Source of the DNA: Erodium maritimum
Taxonomy: Eukaryota; Streptophyta; Magnoliopsida; Geraniales; Geraniaceae
Length of the DNA: 64,000 nucleotides
Direction of reading: 5' to 3'
Assembly: GCA_963921825.1 (NCBI GenBank)
Contig: OY997589.1
Span: 83,994,523-84,058,522, forward strand
The notes beneath the pieces were generated by a model. That model had not been told where the DNA came from. It saw nothing but the letters and a program-made list of their open reading frames with translations, and did not search any database. The position numbers were made by a program, and so were the translations under genes. This document shows, piece after piece, positions 1 through 12,927 of this stretch; position 1 is the stretch's first letter, and every line of letters starts with the position of its first letter.

Positions 1-462
1 ATTATAATGATAGACGGTAAATATGAACATGGTGAACTTTTAAATACCAAATTCAAACAAAACATGATAGTAAGAAACTGAGAATCTAAACATAGCCTTG
101 GCACCTTACTACCTATACTAATAAGTATATGAGGTGTGTCTTCACCCATGGCACCAGCATGTTTCAACAGCACTCTGGCATGCAGGGGCTCAGCTTTTGG
201 TCTGGGTGGGTCTGATACAATACTATGACCTAAGTGTACTAATGTTGCAAAAAAAAAAAAAATCTGTTAAGATTGACTCTGTAATTCAATGTGTGCAACA
301 TCGAAATAAAGTGCAATAATCATTGTAAACTAATAAAAGTCATAACTTGAAAGAAGACAGAACAATGCATCAAAACCAGTAACTAGTACAATACAGAAGC
401 AATAATTATCATTATCCATATGTAGCTTGTGCACACAAGAGACAAGTAGATAATTGAACTCA

Positions 463-846
463 AAGAGAATTGCAAAAAGTTGCAATGAACTATGCGCGTT
501 TGAAAAAACTATTGGTGAACTCTTTTTTTTTCCAAATGACATTCCTCAACTATTTTCTGGCTGCAAATTCGTTATCTTTTAACGAAAATAAGTCACGTGA
601 CTATCACATGTCTTCAACTTTTTGTGCAAGTGACAGTTTTGCCCTTTACATTATACGCGCTTTGCAAATTGTAACTCTCCTGTATACGTGTTTTGCAATT
701 TGGAACCCTTATGTATACACGCATGGTTACTTTCGACTTTTTGCAAAAAAAAAAATAACGGGAAATAGTTGGGAGAAATCATTTCAGAAATAAAATAGTT
801 TCCCGCAGAACACACATAGTTCACAGCAAGTTTTTGCAATTATCCC
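463..846. mobile_element. Mutator-type MITE with gggataattgcaaaaa-like ends
   Basis: A 384-bp non-coding element inside the first intron of the cytochrome b5 gene. The left end reads aagagaattgcaaaaag and the right end is the inverse, tttttgcaattatccc. It is flanked by TTGAACTCA (454-462) and TTGAACTTA (847-855), a 9-bp duplication with one mismatch, the size expected of Mutator-like elements. Related copies lie at about 12.93-13.54 kb and 36.19-36.53 kb. They share the internal CACGTGAC / CATGTGAC stretch and the 'aaccctcatgtgtacg'-like stretch. No protein is encoded. The family name is inferred from TIR and duplication size only. Confidence 0.6.
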
Positions 847-1261
847 TTGAACTTATGAATTAACAAATCACATCAATAACTATATCCAAATCCTTCTCAC
901 AACTAATGCTTGCAATCCTAACAGTGAGGAAGAGTGGGATTTTTCACTCTTCCATGTGTAAGCAAGTAATGATTCACTGAACTCTAGCAACTAAATCTCC
1001 TCAAATCTATAGCTGAGCCAAACAAAACTTCACAACACTCTCGCATCCCCTCATTTAAATTCCAGATCCGAAGCACAAATTATGCATACAAAACACACTC
1101 AAACAAGAACACCAACACAAAGCTCAAGTCAACACAACCCCAAGCATCAAAAATCACCGCAGATCTGAAGAGAAAGCAAAACCAACCAAAACCCAGAACA
1201 AGAGAGACCCAGTTCTCCCCAAAACACGAAACCCAGAAGCCCGAAAGTGAAAAGAGTGTAC

Positions 1262-1348
1262 CTTGCCATCAATGACGATCCAACAATCGTCTTGCGAGGA
1301 GTGTTGGGAGGCTTCCTCAATTGAAATCAGCTTCGTGAGGGTCGGCAT
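1262..1348 (-). CDS. Cytochrome b5, first coding exon (gene continues beyond the left edge)
   Basis: Small tail-anchored haem protein of the ER (or outer mitochondrial) membrane that passes electrons to desaturases, hydroxylases and P450s. Only exon 1 is present: 29 residues starting MPTLTKL and ending in DGK, with the family motif [10 protein letters not shown]. The exon ends at AAG with the donor GTACAC at 1261-1256. Plant cytochrome b5 genes commonly have an intron exactly after DGK, before the VYDVT...HPGG haem-binding part. No HPGG-coding exon is visible in bases 1-1261 on the minus strand, so intron 1 is longer than 1.2 kb and the haem domain and tail anchor lie outside. The ATG at 1348 fits the family N-terminus. 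Confident on family; the paralogue cannot be told. Confidence 0.85.
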
Positions 1349-1765
1349 TTTTGCAGAGATTCTACGGGAATCGGTAGGTGGGGGCGGAGGATTTTCCTCT
1401 CCCTCTGCGTGTCGAGATTCGGATGGGCTCGATCCGGTTCCGCTGGGACCAATCCGAACTCAGCGGCTTTCAATGATTGTGTGCTCCCGAGAGGAACAGA
1501 ACAAAACAGAGGAAAGCGATAGAGACGATACAAGCCCAATCTCTTTGTTTTGCGTGGGGAAGGGGTTGGTTATTGGGCTGTCAGTTTGGGCTTGTGATTC
1601 CTTTATGGGCCATAAGGGTCCATCGAGAAGTTTGAGTGTTCAATGGGCCCCGAGCGGACTTTCAGATCAGTTGATCTATCCCCGCAAAGCTACTTGTAAT
1701 CATTGCAAACAAAATACTCGAGAACCTTCTAACTAATAAGGATAATCAAATTTTTTTATTGTTAG
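1349..1765 (-). promoter_or_regulatory. Upstream region / 5' leader of cytochrome b5
   Basis: Pyrimidine-rich (on the minus strand) leader and proximal promoter of the cytochrome b5 exon, about 400 bases up to a MITE. No convincing TATA box or named element was found. Open frames here are short and overlap on both strands, so I call no gene. Confidence 0.35.
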
Positions 1766-2094
1766 GACCGTCTATAATGGGGTTGATTCTATATGTCGTT
1801 TCGGCGACGAAAATAGCAGAAAGAAAGAAAAAGCTAACGCCTCGCTATCGATTTTCTCTCTCCTCTCGATTCTCTTTATCGACATCGAATATCTTTCTTC
1901 CGATTCGTTCTTCTGTTTATCTCTCTCCTTCCTCACCGATTCTCTCTCCTCCCTCAACGAATGTTCTCCTTACACGTGTAGATTCGACGTAGTGAATCCG
2001 ACCCTCCACTGCAAAATCCACTGAATCCGACCCTAAATTTTTGTTTTTTTCAACGCCGAATCGATCTCTTGAATGACCTCCATTGTGGACGGTC
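1766..2094. repeat. MITE-like inverted repeat element
   Basis: About 330 bp bounded by imperfect inverted ends. The left end is gaccgtctataatggggttg; the right end (2070-2094), reversed, is gaccgtccacaatggaggtc. The interior is TC-rich and non-coding. The target duplication is unclear, so the superfamily is not assigned. Confidence 0.4.
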
Positions 2095-2799
2095 AACCTG
2101 TCAATGTTTTATAAAAACATATAGTGAATTATTTTTCGTCTGCAAATCCATTTCCATTAACAATGTTAATGGATTTGTAAAAATTTGAAAGTATCTCTAT
2201 AAAAAAAAACCATAGATAAAAGGTTACGAGAATTATAAATAACAAAACATATATAGTGTAAAGGATAAAAATTTGTTTTTTTATTAAAAAAAGATTTAAT
2301 GATATAAAACTGTCACATGATTAAATTTCGTGAAAGATAATAGATTCGCATACCAAAGATAATTCATAAGTTTTTGTAAAGAAAAATAGTACACAACAAT
2401 TTTAGCAAAACATGCATAGTTTATGGAAATTTTTTTACAATCATCCCTTAAGTTATAACCATTTAAAATAATTATGATGAGTTGTATTTTTATTATATTT
2501 TGTATAAATTAGTTTCAAATTACAATTTTATCTCTGACATTTCTTATTCTCAAGTGTCTGAAAGTTAATAAAATGGGTGGGCGCTGCCGAGAAGCTACAC
2601 CACACGTTAATGGAATGATTGATCTTCACGCGTCTTTGGGATTCAGATGAATCTGTACAAAAACGTATTGGTCACTTGAAAGTGACTTTGTGATAGTGAT
2701 TTTTCTTTTAAAATTGGCCTAATTAACTTCGTTTTATCTTGATACTAATGAATTATTTGCTTCAACTTTAAAATGTACAATATGCATACAATTGTGATA
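2095..2799. other. AT-rich intergenic sequence
   Basis: About 700 bases of AT-rich sequence with no reading frame of interest. Around 2420-2450 there is a lone decayed terminus (tttacaatcatccctt) resembling the right end of the Mutator-type MITE family seen at 463-846. Confidence 0.4.
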
Positions 2800-2802
2800 T
2801 TA

Positions 2803-3071
2803 GAGCATCTCTAGTTCTTTAATAAGGTTGTTGATCGAAAGAGAAGACCGGAATTTTTTTTGCTATCACAAGACTGAAAAGAATGGGCTGAAAGGAACAA
2901 ATGAGCTTTTTTTCTTCACTTTTCGTAGTTGTCGGCGGATCCAACTGTCTGTTAGCTTACCGCCAACACACATCCGTTATCACCTATTTGTTGGCGTTTT
3001 TTTCTTTTCGCCTATGTTTCGGCTCCGACAACACCTATCCGCTGACGATCTGCCTATGACTGAAGATGCTC
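2803..3071. mobile_element. Tourist-like (PIF/Harbinger) MITE
   Basis: A 269-bp element with inverted ends GAGCATCTCTAG / GAGCATCTTCAG (right end read on the minus strand), flanked by the 3-bp duplication TTA (2800-2802 and 3072-3074). A TTA duplication plus GAGCA ends is diagnostic of PIF/Harbinger. The short frame inside it is not a gene. Confidence 0.7.
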
Positions 3072-3074
3072 TTA

Positions 3075-4031
3075 ATAAGTTCAAAACATTGCTCGTTTTT
3101 CGATTATTGAAAGGCAAAAACATTTTTTGAGCTAAGGATACCGGTCTTATGGAGGAAATGCATTTCCGGCAATAACGTTTTTTGAGCTAGAGGGTCCCGT
3201 GGTTTTTACTTCTCGTCTTGAGAAGGTTTTTCCCGCTAAAATCTTGTGTGCACTTTGTTTCGTGATTTGCTCTTCTTGTTGGTTTCCTATTAAATTAGCA
3301 CGGGTGTGGGAGAATTAACTCCGCTGTGTTGCATTTATTTGTTGTTATTTGGTATTCTCCCTATCAAGCATCATACATTAATATTTATTTATAGGGGAGA
3401 ACAAATTTCACTTGTTTATGTTTGGACATTTTTGTTTAAATATTACTGACATATCTTCAAATTAGCAATACTTTAAATAAATAAATGAATGAAAACTAAA
3501 TATAAACCTTATAGATTTCTGAATACCAAAATAATAAAACTGGATTGACAACAAACTTTTAGATTTCTAAGCATAGCCGTGGAAAAGGGTATGAAGACTG
3601 AATTTAGTCAAATGGGGGTAAATTACTTATGGTGGAAAAATGAAAAGGTGATATTGAATTTGGGATAATTACAAACAAAAGTAAAAGTTCGAAGAATTCA
3701 TGTTTAGTAAGTTTTAATTCTATTATTTGATAATCGCAGATTTTTTTATAATAAAATTGTATTTTGGTCTTACTTTGTATAATTTTGTTGTAAATATTAA
3801 TAACGACATTATTCTTTTAAAAATAATGAGGAAAAAGTATATAATAAAATAAAAATAAATCATTTATCCCGACTTTCTTTCTTTCCGTACGTCTAACAAA
3901 CAAGAAGAAAACTGATTGTTTTTGTTTCTACTTTTACATTTAAAGGATAAATTTGTCATTTCAAAACAAATTTAAAATAAATTGAAGATACTTTTATATT
4001 AAAAAAATAAGCACCTTAGAATATTTGTAAG
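3075..4031. other. AT-rich intergenic sequence, nothing recognised
   Basis: About 950 bases of AT-rich DNA without a supported gene, RNA or complete transposon. Confidence 0.4.
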
Positions 4032-4673
4032 GAAATTTTTGAATATAATACTAAGACAAACATTTATTTGTAATATAATAGCCGAGACTGTTTTTTATAC
4101 AATATAATACCATGTTAAACATTTATTTTCAGTTTAGTACTTAACCGTTTACTTTCCTGTTATTTTTACATCCAAAAAATATGAAAAGTCCAAAATATCT
4201 CTCATTAACAATCAAAATTTGAAAAACATGCTATTGATTCTTCAAACAATACAATTTACAAAATATCAAAATTATTATTTATGTTCAAATTTTCAAAAAA
4301 AATAAATAAAAAAATTCATCAAAATCATTCTTTTTTATAAATATAAATCATATTTTTTATTAAAAAATTATAAAAACCAGATTTTATTTCAAAAAATATT
4401 TTAAAAAATCATATTTTATTTTTATAAAATTATTATTGATATTTTAGAAAAATCAAAGGGTAGTTGACTATTTTCTAAGGAAATTATTGATATTTTGAAA
4501 AAATATTAAAGGTCATGTAGGAGTACACTTTCCATCTAAAATTGAATGGAAAAATAACGATAAATATTAAACTGAAATAAATAATTTTCAGGTTATTATA
4601 TTATAATAGTATAATTAAAGATATTATAGTATAAATAAATATTTAGTAAGATATTATATTAAAAATTTCTAAG
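4032..4673. repeat. AT-rich element with about 110-bp terminal inverted repeats
   Basis: The left end (gaaatttttgaatataatac... to cagtttagtacttaaccg, about 4032-4147) is matched in inverse orientation by about 4555-4673 (cgataaatattaaactg... to ttaaaaatttc). The arms are imperfect but collinear over about 110 bases. The interior is very AT-rich and non-coding. Boundaries are approximate, and no target duplication was settled. Confidence 0.45.
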
Positions 4674-4695
4674 TTTGTAATCATCTATATAAAAA

Positions 4696-5828
4696 AAAGG
4701 GCATGTGAAACATAATTACAACGCGCTTCCTCTCTCTCTATCAACACAGAAACCCTACCTACACAGTGACTTGCCGCCGCGGCCACCGTGGCTCCGGCCA
4801 CAGGGCTGCCGGTGGGGCTCCTCCCTCCTTCAAGCGCTCTCCGGTCGTCCCAGGTCATCGTCGTTTTCGTGTCTCCCCCCGGTCGCCGCCCCTCTTCCGG
4901 TCCGCCCCTCCGACCAGATCTACTCCCTCACCCTCCTACGCCGCTTCCCTTCACCGGTTCCCTCGCAGCAGCGTTCAACCCCTTGCCCCGCCGTCCATCA
5001 CCCCCCTCCGGCCAGATCTGCTGGTGGCGCCTCCCTCTCCCTCTCCGTCGTTGCTGCTCTTCCGGCGAGTTCGGCCTCCCACCGCCTGACCGTCCCCTCC
5101 ACCCTTCCCCTTCGACCAGGCCCCCTCCATCTCCTTCTTCCCCAAATCTTTTTCCGGCCAGTCCCACCTCACCTCCCCTTTCCCAGCTTCCCATCCAGCC
5201 TGTTCTCCCGACTGCAAGAACGACGATGGTCAGCCGCCCGGTCCCGACAACGACGATCCGAGCTTCTCAGGCCGAGCATCTTTGCCATGCTTTTTCGACC
5301 CGACAGTCAGATCTGTTCCCATTTCCTGCTGGAGTTCCGCAGTCTGAGCCGCTTCATCGTGCTCCTGCATATTGTGTTCTACCGGCCAGTTCCGTGCACC
5401 CGCCCCAAGCGGATCAGATCTGCACCCGTCGGCGCCGCCCACCTTCCGCATCTACTACTGTCATCAGAGGCCGGTCTTGTGTAGCTCATGCTCGTAGTTG
5501 TCGATTATGTTTACTTGTTTTTCGTATGTATTTTGTTTGTACCTTCTGCTGGAATCTCGAATCTCCGGTAGAATTGGTTGCTGCCTCTGGCAGCGTGTCC
5601 GGTTGGTCCTCTATATCGGCGTATCCTGTTGGAGAGTCGATAGGGAAGACCGACCTGGTAGTTACTGTTTATTTAGGCGCTGTGTCGCTTTGGTTGAGAG
5701 CTATTCATCTAGCTGTTTGTCCCTCGATTTTTCGAGAACAATCAGTTGATGCAACGCTTGTGATAGTTGGTTTTTATTATCCGGTTTGTAAGATTTGTTA
5801 ATCTTTTAATGAATCTTTCTGTTCAAAA
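4696..5828 (+). mobile_element. LINE-derived non-autonomous retroposon (no RT)
   Basis: A 1.13-kb insertion flanked by the 17-bp duplication AATCATCTATATAAAAA (4679-4695 and 5829-5845), with an A-rich 3' tail (ttctgttcaaaaaa). The 5' half is C/T-rich and GC-rich, quite unlike the AT-rich surroundings, and resembles plant LINE 5' regions. The 3' end (ttttaatgaatctttctgttc) looks like a LINE 3'UTR. Long open frames across 4705-5801 are composition artefacts of low stop frequency. They show no endonuclease, reverse transcriptase or zinc-knuckle motif, so I do not call them genes. The target duplication and tail establish target-primed reverse transcription. Confidence 0.7.
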
Positions 5829-5845
5829 AATCATCTATATAAAAA

Positions 5846-7701
5846 TAATTCGTACAACTCTGAAAAGTAATGAGTTAGTTAAGTTGGACACGCAACAGAA
5901 GAGCTGTGCCGACAAACCGGCTTAAGCTATTATAGGCAGTAGTAGTAGTAGCAGCATATATATGGTGTTGAACATTAAATTTAATGCAGTAACACATTTC
6001 AATTTCTAGACGTTAAAGCTAAACAAAATGAATTGTTCATTGGGACTATTCAGTATTTACACAAGTGGTGATTTACAAACCCATGATGGGCTCAAGTTTT
6101 TGACATTAATAATACAAATTAATATATGTACCTCTTAAGTTTTCAGAAGAATTTGAGTCACTAATTATCAGTTGCTAGTAAAAATATCATCTTCTCGCGA
6201 TATGACCAAAGTCCACCTGATCTGTGATATAAATCACGTGCATGCATGGATTCCATAACAATGTCGTGAACATATGGATATATATATTCTTCAAGACCTG
6301 GATATTCATCACCCACAAACACAATATTATAGTTGTTGAAATTTCCAACAATTGATCAAAAAGAAATTGTATGTGTGTGTATGTATATGTAATTAACACA
6401 TGAGAGAAGTTGAAGGACAAAAGACGGCATAATTAATCGGGTAATAATATCTTTTATTTTAAAGTCAAACAAAATAATTATAAAAAAGTATTTTAAAGTA
6501 TTTTTTGTAGCTTATAGTCTTCTTCTTTTTATAGAATTGTGAAAAAATTACTTTAAACTTGTTTTGTTATTGCAAAATGTATGAAAATAAAGATTTTACT
6601 ATTGTATCCCGTGATCCCTTCTAAATAAATTTTTTCTTTTCAAAAAAATAAAATTAATATAAATAATAAGTAAAAAATAGAAAACAATTTTTCATGTCTT
6701 AATTTTCGTTAATATAATAAAGAAACCTTTTGATGACTTTTAGTTTGTGCAGGGACCTTTCTATTATTAAGTATGATGTAGGCCACTAAACAGAGATAAG
6801 CTTCTATTTTTCCAGTTTCCACAAATGATGATGACTCACAAATACTAAAATCAAATCAGTTCCAAAAAGCAATTGCACATAATTTCTTCATTATGTCTTC
6901 TTAATATATATGCTACAAAAATAATAATAAAATGGGCCAGTTTTATTCTTAGCATCATCTTTCCACCCCTACAAAAAATTCAATGGTTTCATCAACTTGA
7001 TCCTAATAAGCTATGGTTTAGGTTCAAGGAAGGAAATCAATTTCAAATAGATACCAAAAATGATAATACAAAAATTTATAAAATTAGAATGATCATGTAA
7101 TTATTGGTCTGGAGAATTTTTAGTTTTTGTGTAATTATCATGTAGTGCATATATAATTATCATGTGTTATGTTTTAATAATGTATATGTATTTGATCTTA
7201 ATCATTAAAGCCAATACCCAATAATTTAGAGTTTCAACTATTAGACCGCATCTCCGAGCTCAACTAAAACAATAACTAAAGAAAGGTGACGCATCTTTAA
7301 GACTTGACGGTATTTTGACCGTCACTCTATAGTACGATCATGTATAAATCATAAACACTTAGATCATCCATCAAGGAGAATTCAATTCTACAACGTTTTT
7401 TTTGGTGAAAATAGGGTTGATCCTCCAGATATCCACAGTGAAAGTCGATTCTATGGGTAACATGCAAAAAGGAATATGTAGGAAATACAGAAAAATCACG
7501 AGGTGTTTCAAGGGGAGAGGTTGAAGAGAGAAAATCAATATTTTTCAACGTCATCAACACTCAATCAAGGAGAGTGAAAAATAGCCACTTTTCTCTCAAA
7601 ATCCCTATTTTTTTTACGGATTCCACCTCCTAATTTTACCCTATTAGTTATAACTTATAAGAACTAGAATATTTTCACTTGCAGTGTTATTATATTAACT
7701 A
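5846..7701. other. Intergenic region downstream of WRKY57
   Basis: About 1.85 kb of AT-rich sequence with no supported gene. It holds a short (gta)n microsatellite at about 5937-5955 and scattered A/T tracts. The WRKY57 3'UTR and polyadenylation signals must lie at its right end, just left of 7702. Confidence 0.4.
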
Positions 7702-10700
7702 CTAGTCAATCTTATTTATTGAGTAAGAAATGTACCGTAGTTTTGTTGCACCAGGCACAATGTCCCCAAGAAGTCCTTGATTCATCATAGCATTCTGAAG
7801 CTGCATTGCACTGGAAGGGGATGATACTTGGGGCGCCCGGGCTCCTTCTCCGGGATGATTAATGTTAAACCGTGATATCGCCGCAGGGTTCAGATGACCG
7901 GCGGCAAAGGTTGCAGCTTCATGTGTACCGATCATGATTCCTCCGCGAGGGAATCCACCGGTTTGATGACAGTGTTGGCCTTCATAGGTTGTGACTACGG
8001 TAGTGGGATCTTCTGAGGATCTTTCCACTCTCTTCTTCACTGTACATTTGCTGTTTGTGCATCGGTAGTAGCTCCTGCAAAATTCATATATATATATATA
8101 ATGAAGAAACTCTTATGTATCTCTGTTGATAGTGAAGAATATTTATAGACTATTAGAGAAACCTTCTTCTGCGACGATATTATAAAGTTGTCATAAGGAG
8201 CTTAAACTCGTCGCTATATAGCTGAGTTGATAAATAGGATACAGGAATAGAAGATAACTTCTCTATTCTTTTGAGCGAAAGTTGTAATATTATTATTCGA
8301 AAGCTTCTAGAGATAATAATTGTAAAAACTTACTCTAAGATATTTATTTTTTGTAACTTGTTGCCATCTTTTTTCATAATTGTAAAAAGTAACATGAATT
8401 TATAGTCACTATTTTATCCGGTAGAGATTTAATAAATAATAGTTAAAAGAAAACATAAAATCAAAATTTTATTATCACTTCAATTTTTTACTCCTTATAT
8501 GGAAAAGAAATTTAAGGGATTGCAGCAAAAAGACAAATTAAACGTATTATTTTACAATTATAAAAAAAAGAGGGGCGGAAAGTTACAGAAAATGAATACC
8601 TCTTAATGTTCTTCGCAATTATTCCTAGTTTCTATTATTATATCTCATACGACATACATAAAATGAGTCATTAATTGTTAATGTGATTACCATATGTTTT
8701 GCTGAATTTCAAATCATCTTGTTTAGTGCTGAATATAATGGAAAAAGAAGACTGTAATAGTATATTTTGCAAAACCAGAAGAAAATATACAAATTCTCAT
8801 GATGGACTTTAATGCAACTTGCATATAAAATTTTAACAAAGTTAGATGGGAAATAATATTTGAAACAAAAGTTTTATAAATCAAAGGAAAGTTAATTTTG
8901 ATACACATAAACAAAATTTATCATGGAGAACAAAGAATGCAAGTAGTCTCTTTAAGCCATCCAATTATTTTGATCAGATTGGAATAGAATATGAAAGCAT
9001 ATATATGTTGATTGTTGGATGATTTAAATGGAAGGAAATACAGAACATTTCAACTTTAAACCTTAGCTATTCAAAAGGTATATAGAATAGTATAAGAGTT
9101 GAACTAATTAATTTCAAAACAATGGATTGAATAGAATAAGATATGTCAATTTTAGATTTGAGGGTGTAGTATTAGTATAGATCACAAACCTAGGAAATGG
9201 ACTGTTTTTAACAGCTTTCTGGCCATATTTCCTCCATCTGTAACCATCTTCAAGGTGATCAACTTCGTTTTTAGTCACAAATGCAAAACGCGCTTGTCTG
9301 ATTTGCTTCTTCCCCTTCTTCTTGACAACTTTACTCCTACAAAAAATAATTCACAAATAGGTTTCAAGTAAATATCAATCTTTTTGTGGCACCAATCAAT
9401 AACTCATTTGAACCGTATATCGTCAAGATACGAAAAAAGCGTTTATAACAAGAATCATTAACAAAATGTAACTGCTATTACAAAGAAAATGACCCTAATA
9501 CAAATATGATACATATATGAAACAATAATAATGTGTTTCACATTTCATGTGAAATGATCAATTTGTACATATAAAATCATCAGCCATAAACAATACCATT
9601 CCCCATTTTGGAGAACTACATATATATGAGACATGCATGAAAGAAAGAGTAGTGGGGTAGCTCAAACATTAAAGCAAAAACTAATTATCAATCCAAACAT
9701 CACATTATTATATAGAAAAGATATAATACCAAACTACAGATTTTGATAAAAAAAAGACTCAAATTTTTGTTCCATACATATCAACCCATCGTATGCACTC
9801 AACCATTATATCATATAAAATAAAACCCATTTGTATATAGACAAAACAAACAAAAAATAACCTAATAAAGACACTATATATAAGATTTTTCATACATACA
9901 TAGAGACAAAATAACAGATTTGAGCAACCATGTGGGACCACAAAAAAGAATATTCATATTCACATTCACAGTTCAGATTTGGTTATTGAAGCTTAAAAAA
10001 GTAATGTTTAAATGAAAAAAATATATAATTGTGTGCTTTCTCAGTATTATCGCCTTTTAGGATGCAATCTTCGTAATTTGAGGGAAAAGCAAGGCCCAAA
10101 AACAAAATGAGTCCTGAAAGTGGAAAAAGAACGAACAAGGAAAAAGTTAGAGCACGCCATTCCCGCCGCTATTGCGGCGGTGCACGTACGAGGCGTTAAA
10201 AGGAATTGCATAATTGCCCCCTCAACTATTTCAAACTTCTATTCTGGGTCGACTTTTTCAGATAATTACGAAATGGCCCCTCATCTCCCTCACTCACTTG
10301 CATGAGCAACCAGTGCAATATCTACAGCGTACGGACGCGGAATTGCACCCGCATACAGAGGAACGCGAGATTCGCGGTCTCTGACGGTTGCGAAAATCCC
10401 GAAAAAATCGCGTTGGTGAAGGGAAATTACGGTTCTGTCCAATCTAGCCATCAGAACTCACTGGGATTGAGAGGATATATATGTACATATGGTGTGTATA
10501 TATATATATATGTATGTAACGAACTGTATGTATTATATCTATGACCACCAGAGAGAGGGACTCACGGTATCTCGGCAGGATCGACGGCGGCGGACTTACT
10601 CGCCGGCGGATCCTCGCTGGAGCCGGAAGAAAACGACGGAATCGCCGTCGACGCGTCAGCAACCGCGAAACCACCGTCACCGCCAGGACCAGTACCACCG

Positions 10701-10939
10701 GAGCACTGAATCTCCGGCGCGAAGAGATTTCCCGCCAAAAGCGCGACCATCCGGTGGTTCTCGAGCTCGTCGATCTCGATCTGGTCCTGGTCCCGGAGGC
10801 CTCGGGGCTGATGGTGATCGGTACGGATTTCCCAGCCGAATTCGCTGAGTATCGCGCTCTCCCTGTCGGCGCCGACGAAGAACTCGGCGCCGAGGGACCA
10901 GGAGGCGGCGGCGCCAGGTGAGGTTTCGTTCACGTCCAT
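7702..10939 (-). CDS. WRKY57: WRKY transcription factor, WRKY57 orthologue (group IIc)
   Basis: Nuclear DNA-binding protein recognising W-boxes (TTGAC core). In Arabidopsis WRKY57 acts in drought response and in the balance of jasmonate and auxin signalling during senescence. Three exons: 10939-10566, 9336-9190, 8074-7702. They join in frame (374+147+373 nt) to a 297-residue protein, close to the 287 of Arabidopsis. WRKYGQK is at residues 159-165. The zinc finger is C179-x4-C184-x23-H208-x-H210. The intron inside the WRKY domain, after the first base pair of the Arg codon (FP-R-SYYRC), is the classic conserved position. Orthology rests on EFGW near the N-terminus, GQHCHQT-GFPRGG after the domain, and GLLGDIVP near the C-terminus. 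The last 11 residues, after GATKL, could differ if a further 3' intron exists (a GTACAT donor follows AAACTACG). Intron 1 is 1.2 kb. Confidence 0.9.
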
Positions 10940-11079
10940 AATTGAGCTCGATCTGAGGAATCGGAGGAGGAGAGGGAGAGAGATGGAGCTAGGTTTTGGT
11001 TCAGCTGATGAGTTCGCTTTTTGACATTTTTGCTGCTTCGCGACAGTGGATTGGGAGAGGAGAGAGAGTAAATATCGCC

Positions 11080-11102
11080 GTCAACCTCTAAATAGTGTTG
11101 AC
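11080..11102. promoter_or_regulatory. Inverted pair of W-box cores upstream of WRKY57
   Basis: GTCAA at 11080-11084 and TTGAC at 11098-11102 form an inverted pair (ccgtcaac...gttgacgg), about 140-165 bases upstream of the WRKY57 start codon. W-boxes bind WRKY proteins, so self- or cross-regulation is plausible. A TTGAC core is short and common, so this is suggestive only. Confidence 0.45.
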
Positions 11103-11215
11103 GGTGATTGAGTGGTGGTGAGCACATGGTGCTTACTGTGCAGCCTCGCAATCGAGAGGTTGTGGGAGGCGTGCACCAACCCTTTTCTTGTGCTTCAATG
11201 TACTGGATCATAACT

Positions 11216-12927
11216 CACTCCTTCCCACCATTTTGAAGAACAAACCATATAAAAAACAGCTTGTGTATGATTAGAATCTAAGTAAAAAAAATGTATGGTT
11301 TTTAGTTTTTATTTTTCAGATTATTTAGTCGATATGTAATTCATCTGTGTTATGTAAGGTTATAGTAATATCTTTTTATTTTAGTATAATTATTTTAAGA
11401 TGTCATCGAAATATTCACATGAAAAACAAACAAAATAAAATCTTGTTTAGGCTTAGATTTTGAGTACAAAATCTAATTCTTCCGTTTTTATTCTCGACTT
11501 ATTTAGGTAGCTATGACTTCACCTATGTGCTAAAGTTATAATTAGCTCAAATATACCGGATAACTGGAAAAAATTACTTTGATGTATTCAGTTTTTGAAA
11601 TTTATAGTCATTTTTAGTAATTACAAAAGAAAAAAAATCCTACCTTATTCTTTTGTTAAATATATATAAAAATGTAAAATTTTAAATTTAAACAAAATTA
11701 ATAAAGAGCATATACTATAAATGTTTATATCCCTTCAATTTCTTACAACCATACAAAATGAGAGGAAATAAACACATATGAAAATTTAATTTTTTGAATC
11801 TGAATTCTAAGAATAAAAATATTATGATTAAATAAATTACAACAAAAATACATGTTTTGATATTTTTTTTATTATAAATAAGAGGATTATACATTGTAAA
11901 ACATAAAAATCTCGAGGTAGTTCTTTACCATCGTCTAGTCTTTCTAATTTATAAAATTAATAAATAAATTATTATTATTTAATGATATTCTTTCACATTA
12001 GGGTATTAATCAACACTCCTACTTATTGGGGGTGCAAATGTGTTATATTTTAGGTGGTAGCTTAAAGCAAAATTGGATCAAAGAGGACCATTGATGGTTA
12101 AATGGGTAACTCCATGTTTGATGGTTGGATGGTCCCTATCCTACAATAATGTGCATGATTGAATTGTGTTTGGGGATTAGCTTACATTCATTTGCTAGAA
12201 CCTAAGAGGACCATTGTAAAAGTTGATAGATTGTCATAGAAAATGACACTTAAACTTAAAAACTTTGCCTTAATATATTGTACTCAAAAGCTTACCCCTC
12301 CATTGATTCCATCATAACCTAAGCTCTTTCCAAAATATTATCTATATACATATATTATTGATGGTTACAAAGGTTGGGCCTATTTTGGTGCTCTATGCTT
12401 TCATCTTGCATGTCTCCTTCACTTGACATGGGTTCTTCCACTAACATTTTATTATTATTATTATTAAAATAAAATAAAATATATTTATACTTATTGAGTT
12501 GAGTGGGTTTTACAACAACCTATTGTTATTGTCCTAAATATGTATTTTCAATGGATACATCATATGTCTAAATTGGAGATATTGTCCCCCACAATCAATT
12601 TTGTACCTTAGCTAAGGTTGTATCACAATAGATTAAGGGTTGCTCTCCACTGATTTGTGATACTTTTATTGTTGAACTTGATTTCTCTAAAAAGTGTAAG
12701 TAACTAAAAAAAGAAGATTTTAAGATATTTAACAAACAATGAAATGAATTGTAAGTGAAATAATGAATGAGTCTTTGATCCATTATCAATGTTTGATACT
12801 ATATTCATTCAACCACAACATAAAAAAATAAACTTATCTAGGATTTAATACTAGTGAATCAAAAGACTAATGATTTTTAAAGATTTTTTATTATAAAATA
12901 AATTTGAAATCCTGCATATTTACAAGA
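11216..12927. other. AT-rich intergenic region, nothing recognised
   Basis: About 1.7 kb between the WRKY57 promoter and the nested repeat at 12.9 kb. No frame, hairpin or repeat here was strong enough to annotate. Confidence 0.4.

Noticed and set aside
4705-5801. Long overlapping proline/serine-rich frames (up to 337 residues)
   Set aside because: All frames are open because the region is C/T-rich. No domain is seen, and the whole stretch is a retroposon with its own target duplications.
10541-10921. Plus-strand frames opposite WRKY57 exon 1
   Set aside because: Arg-rich antisense shadow of a well-supported coding exon.
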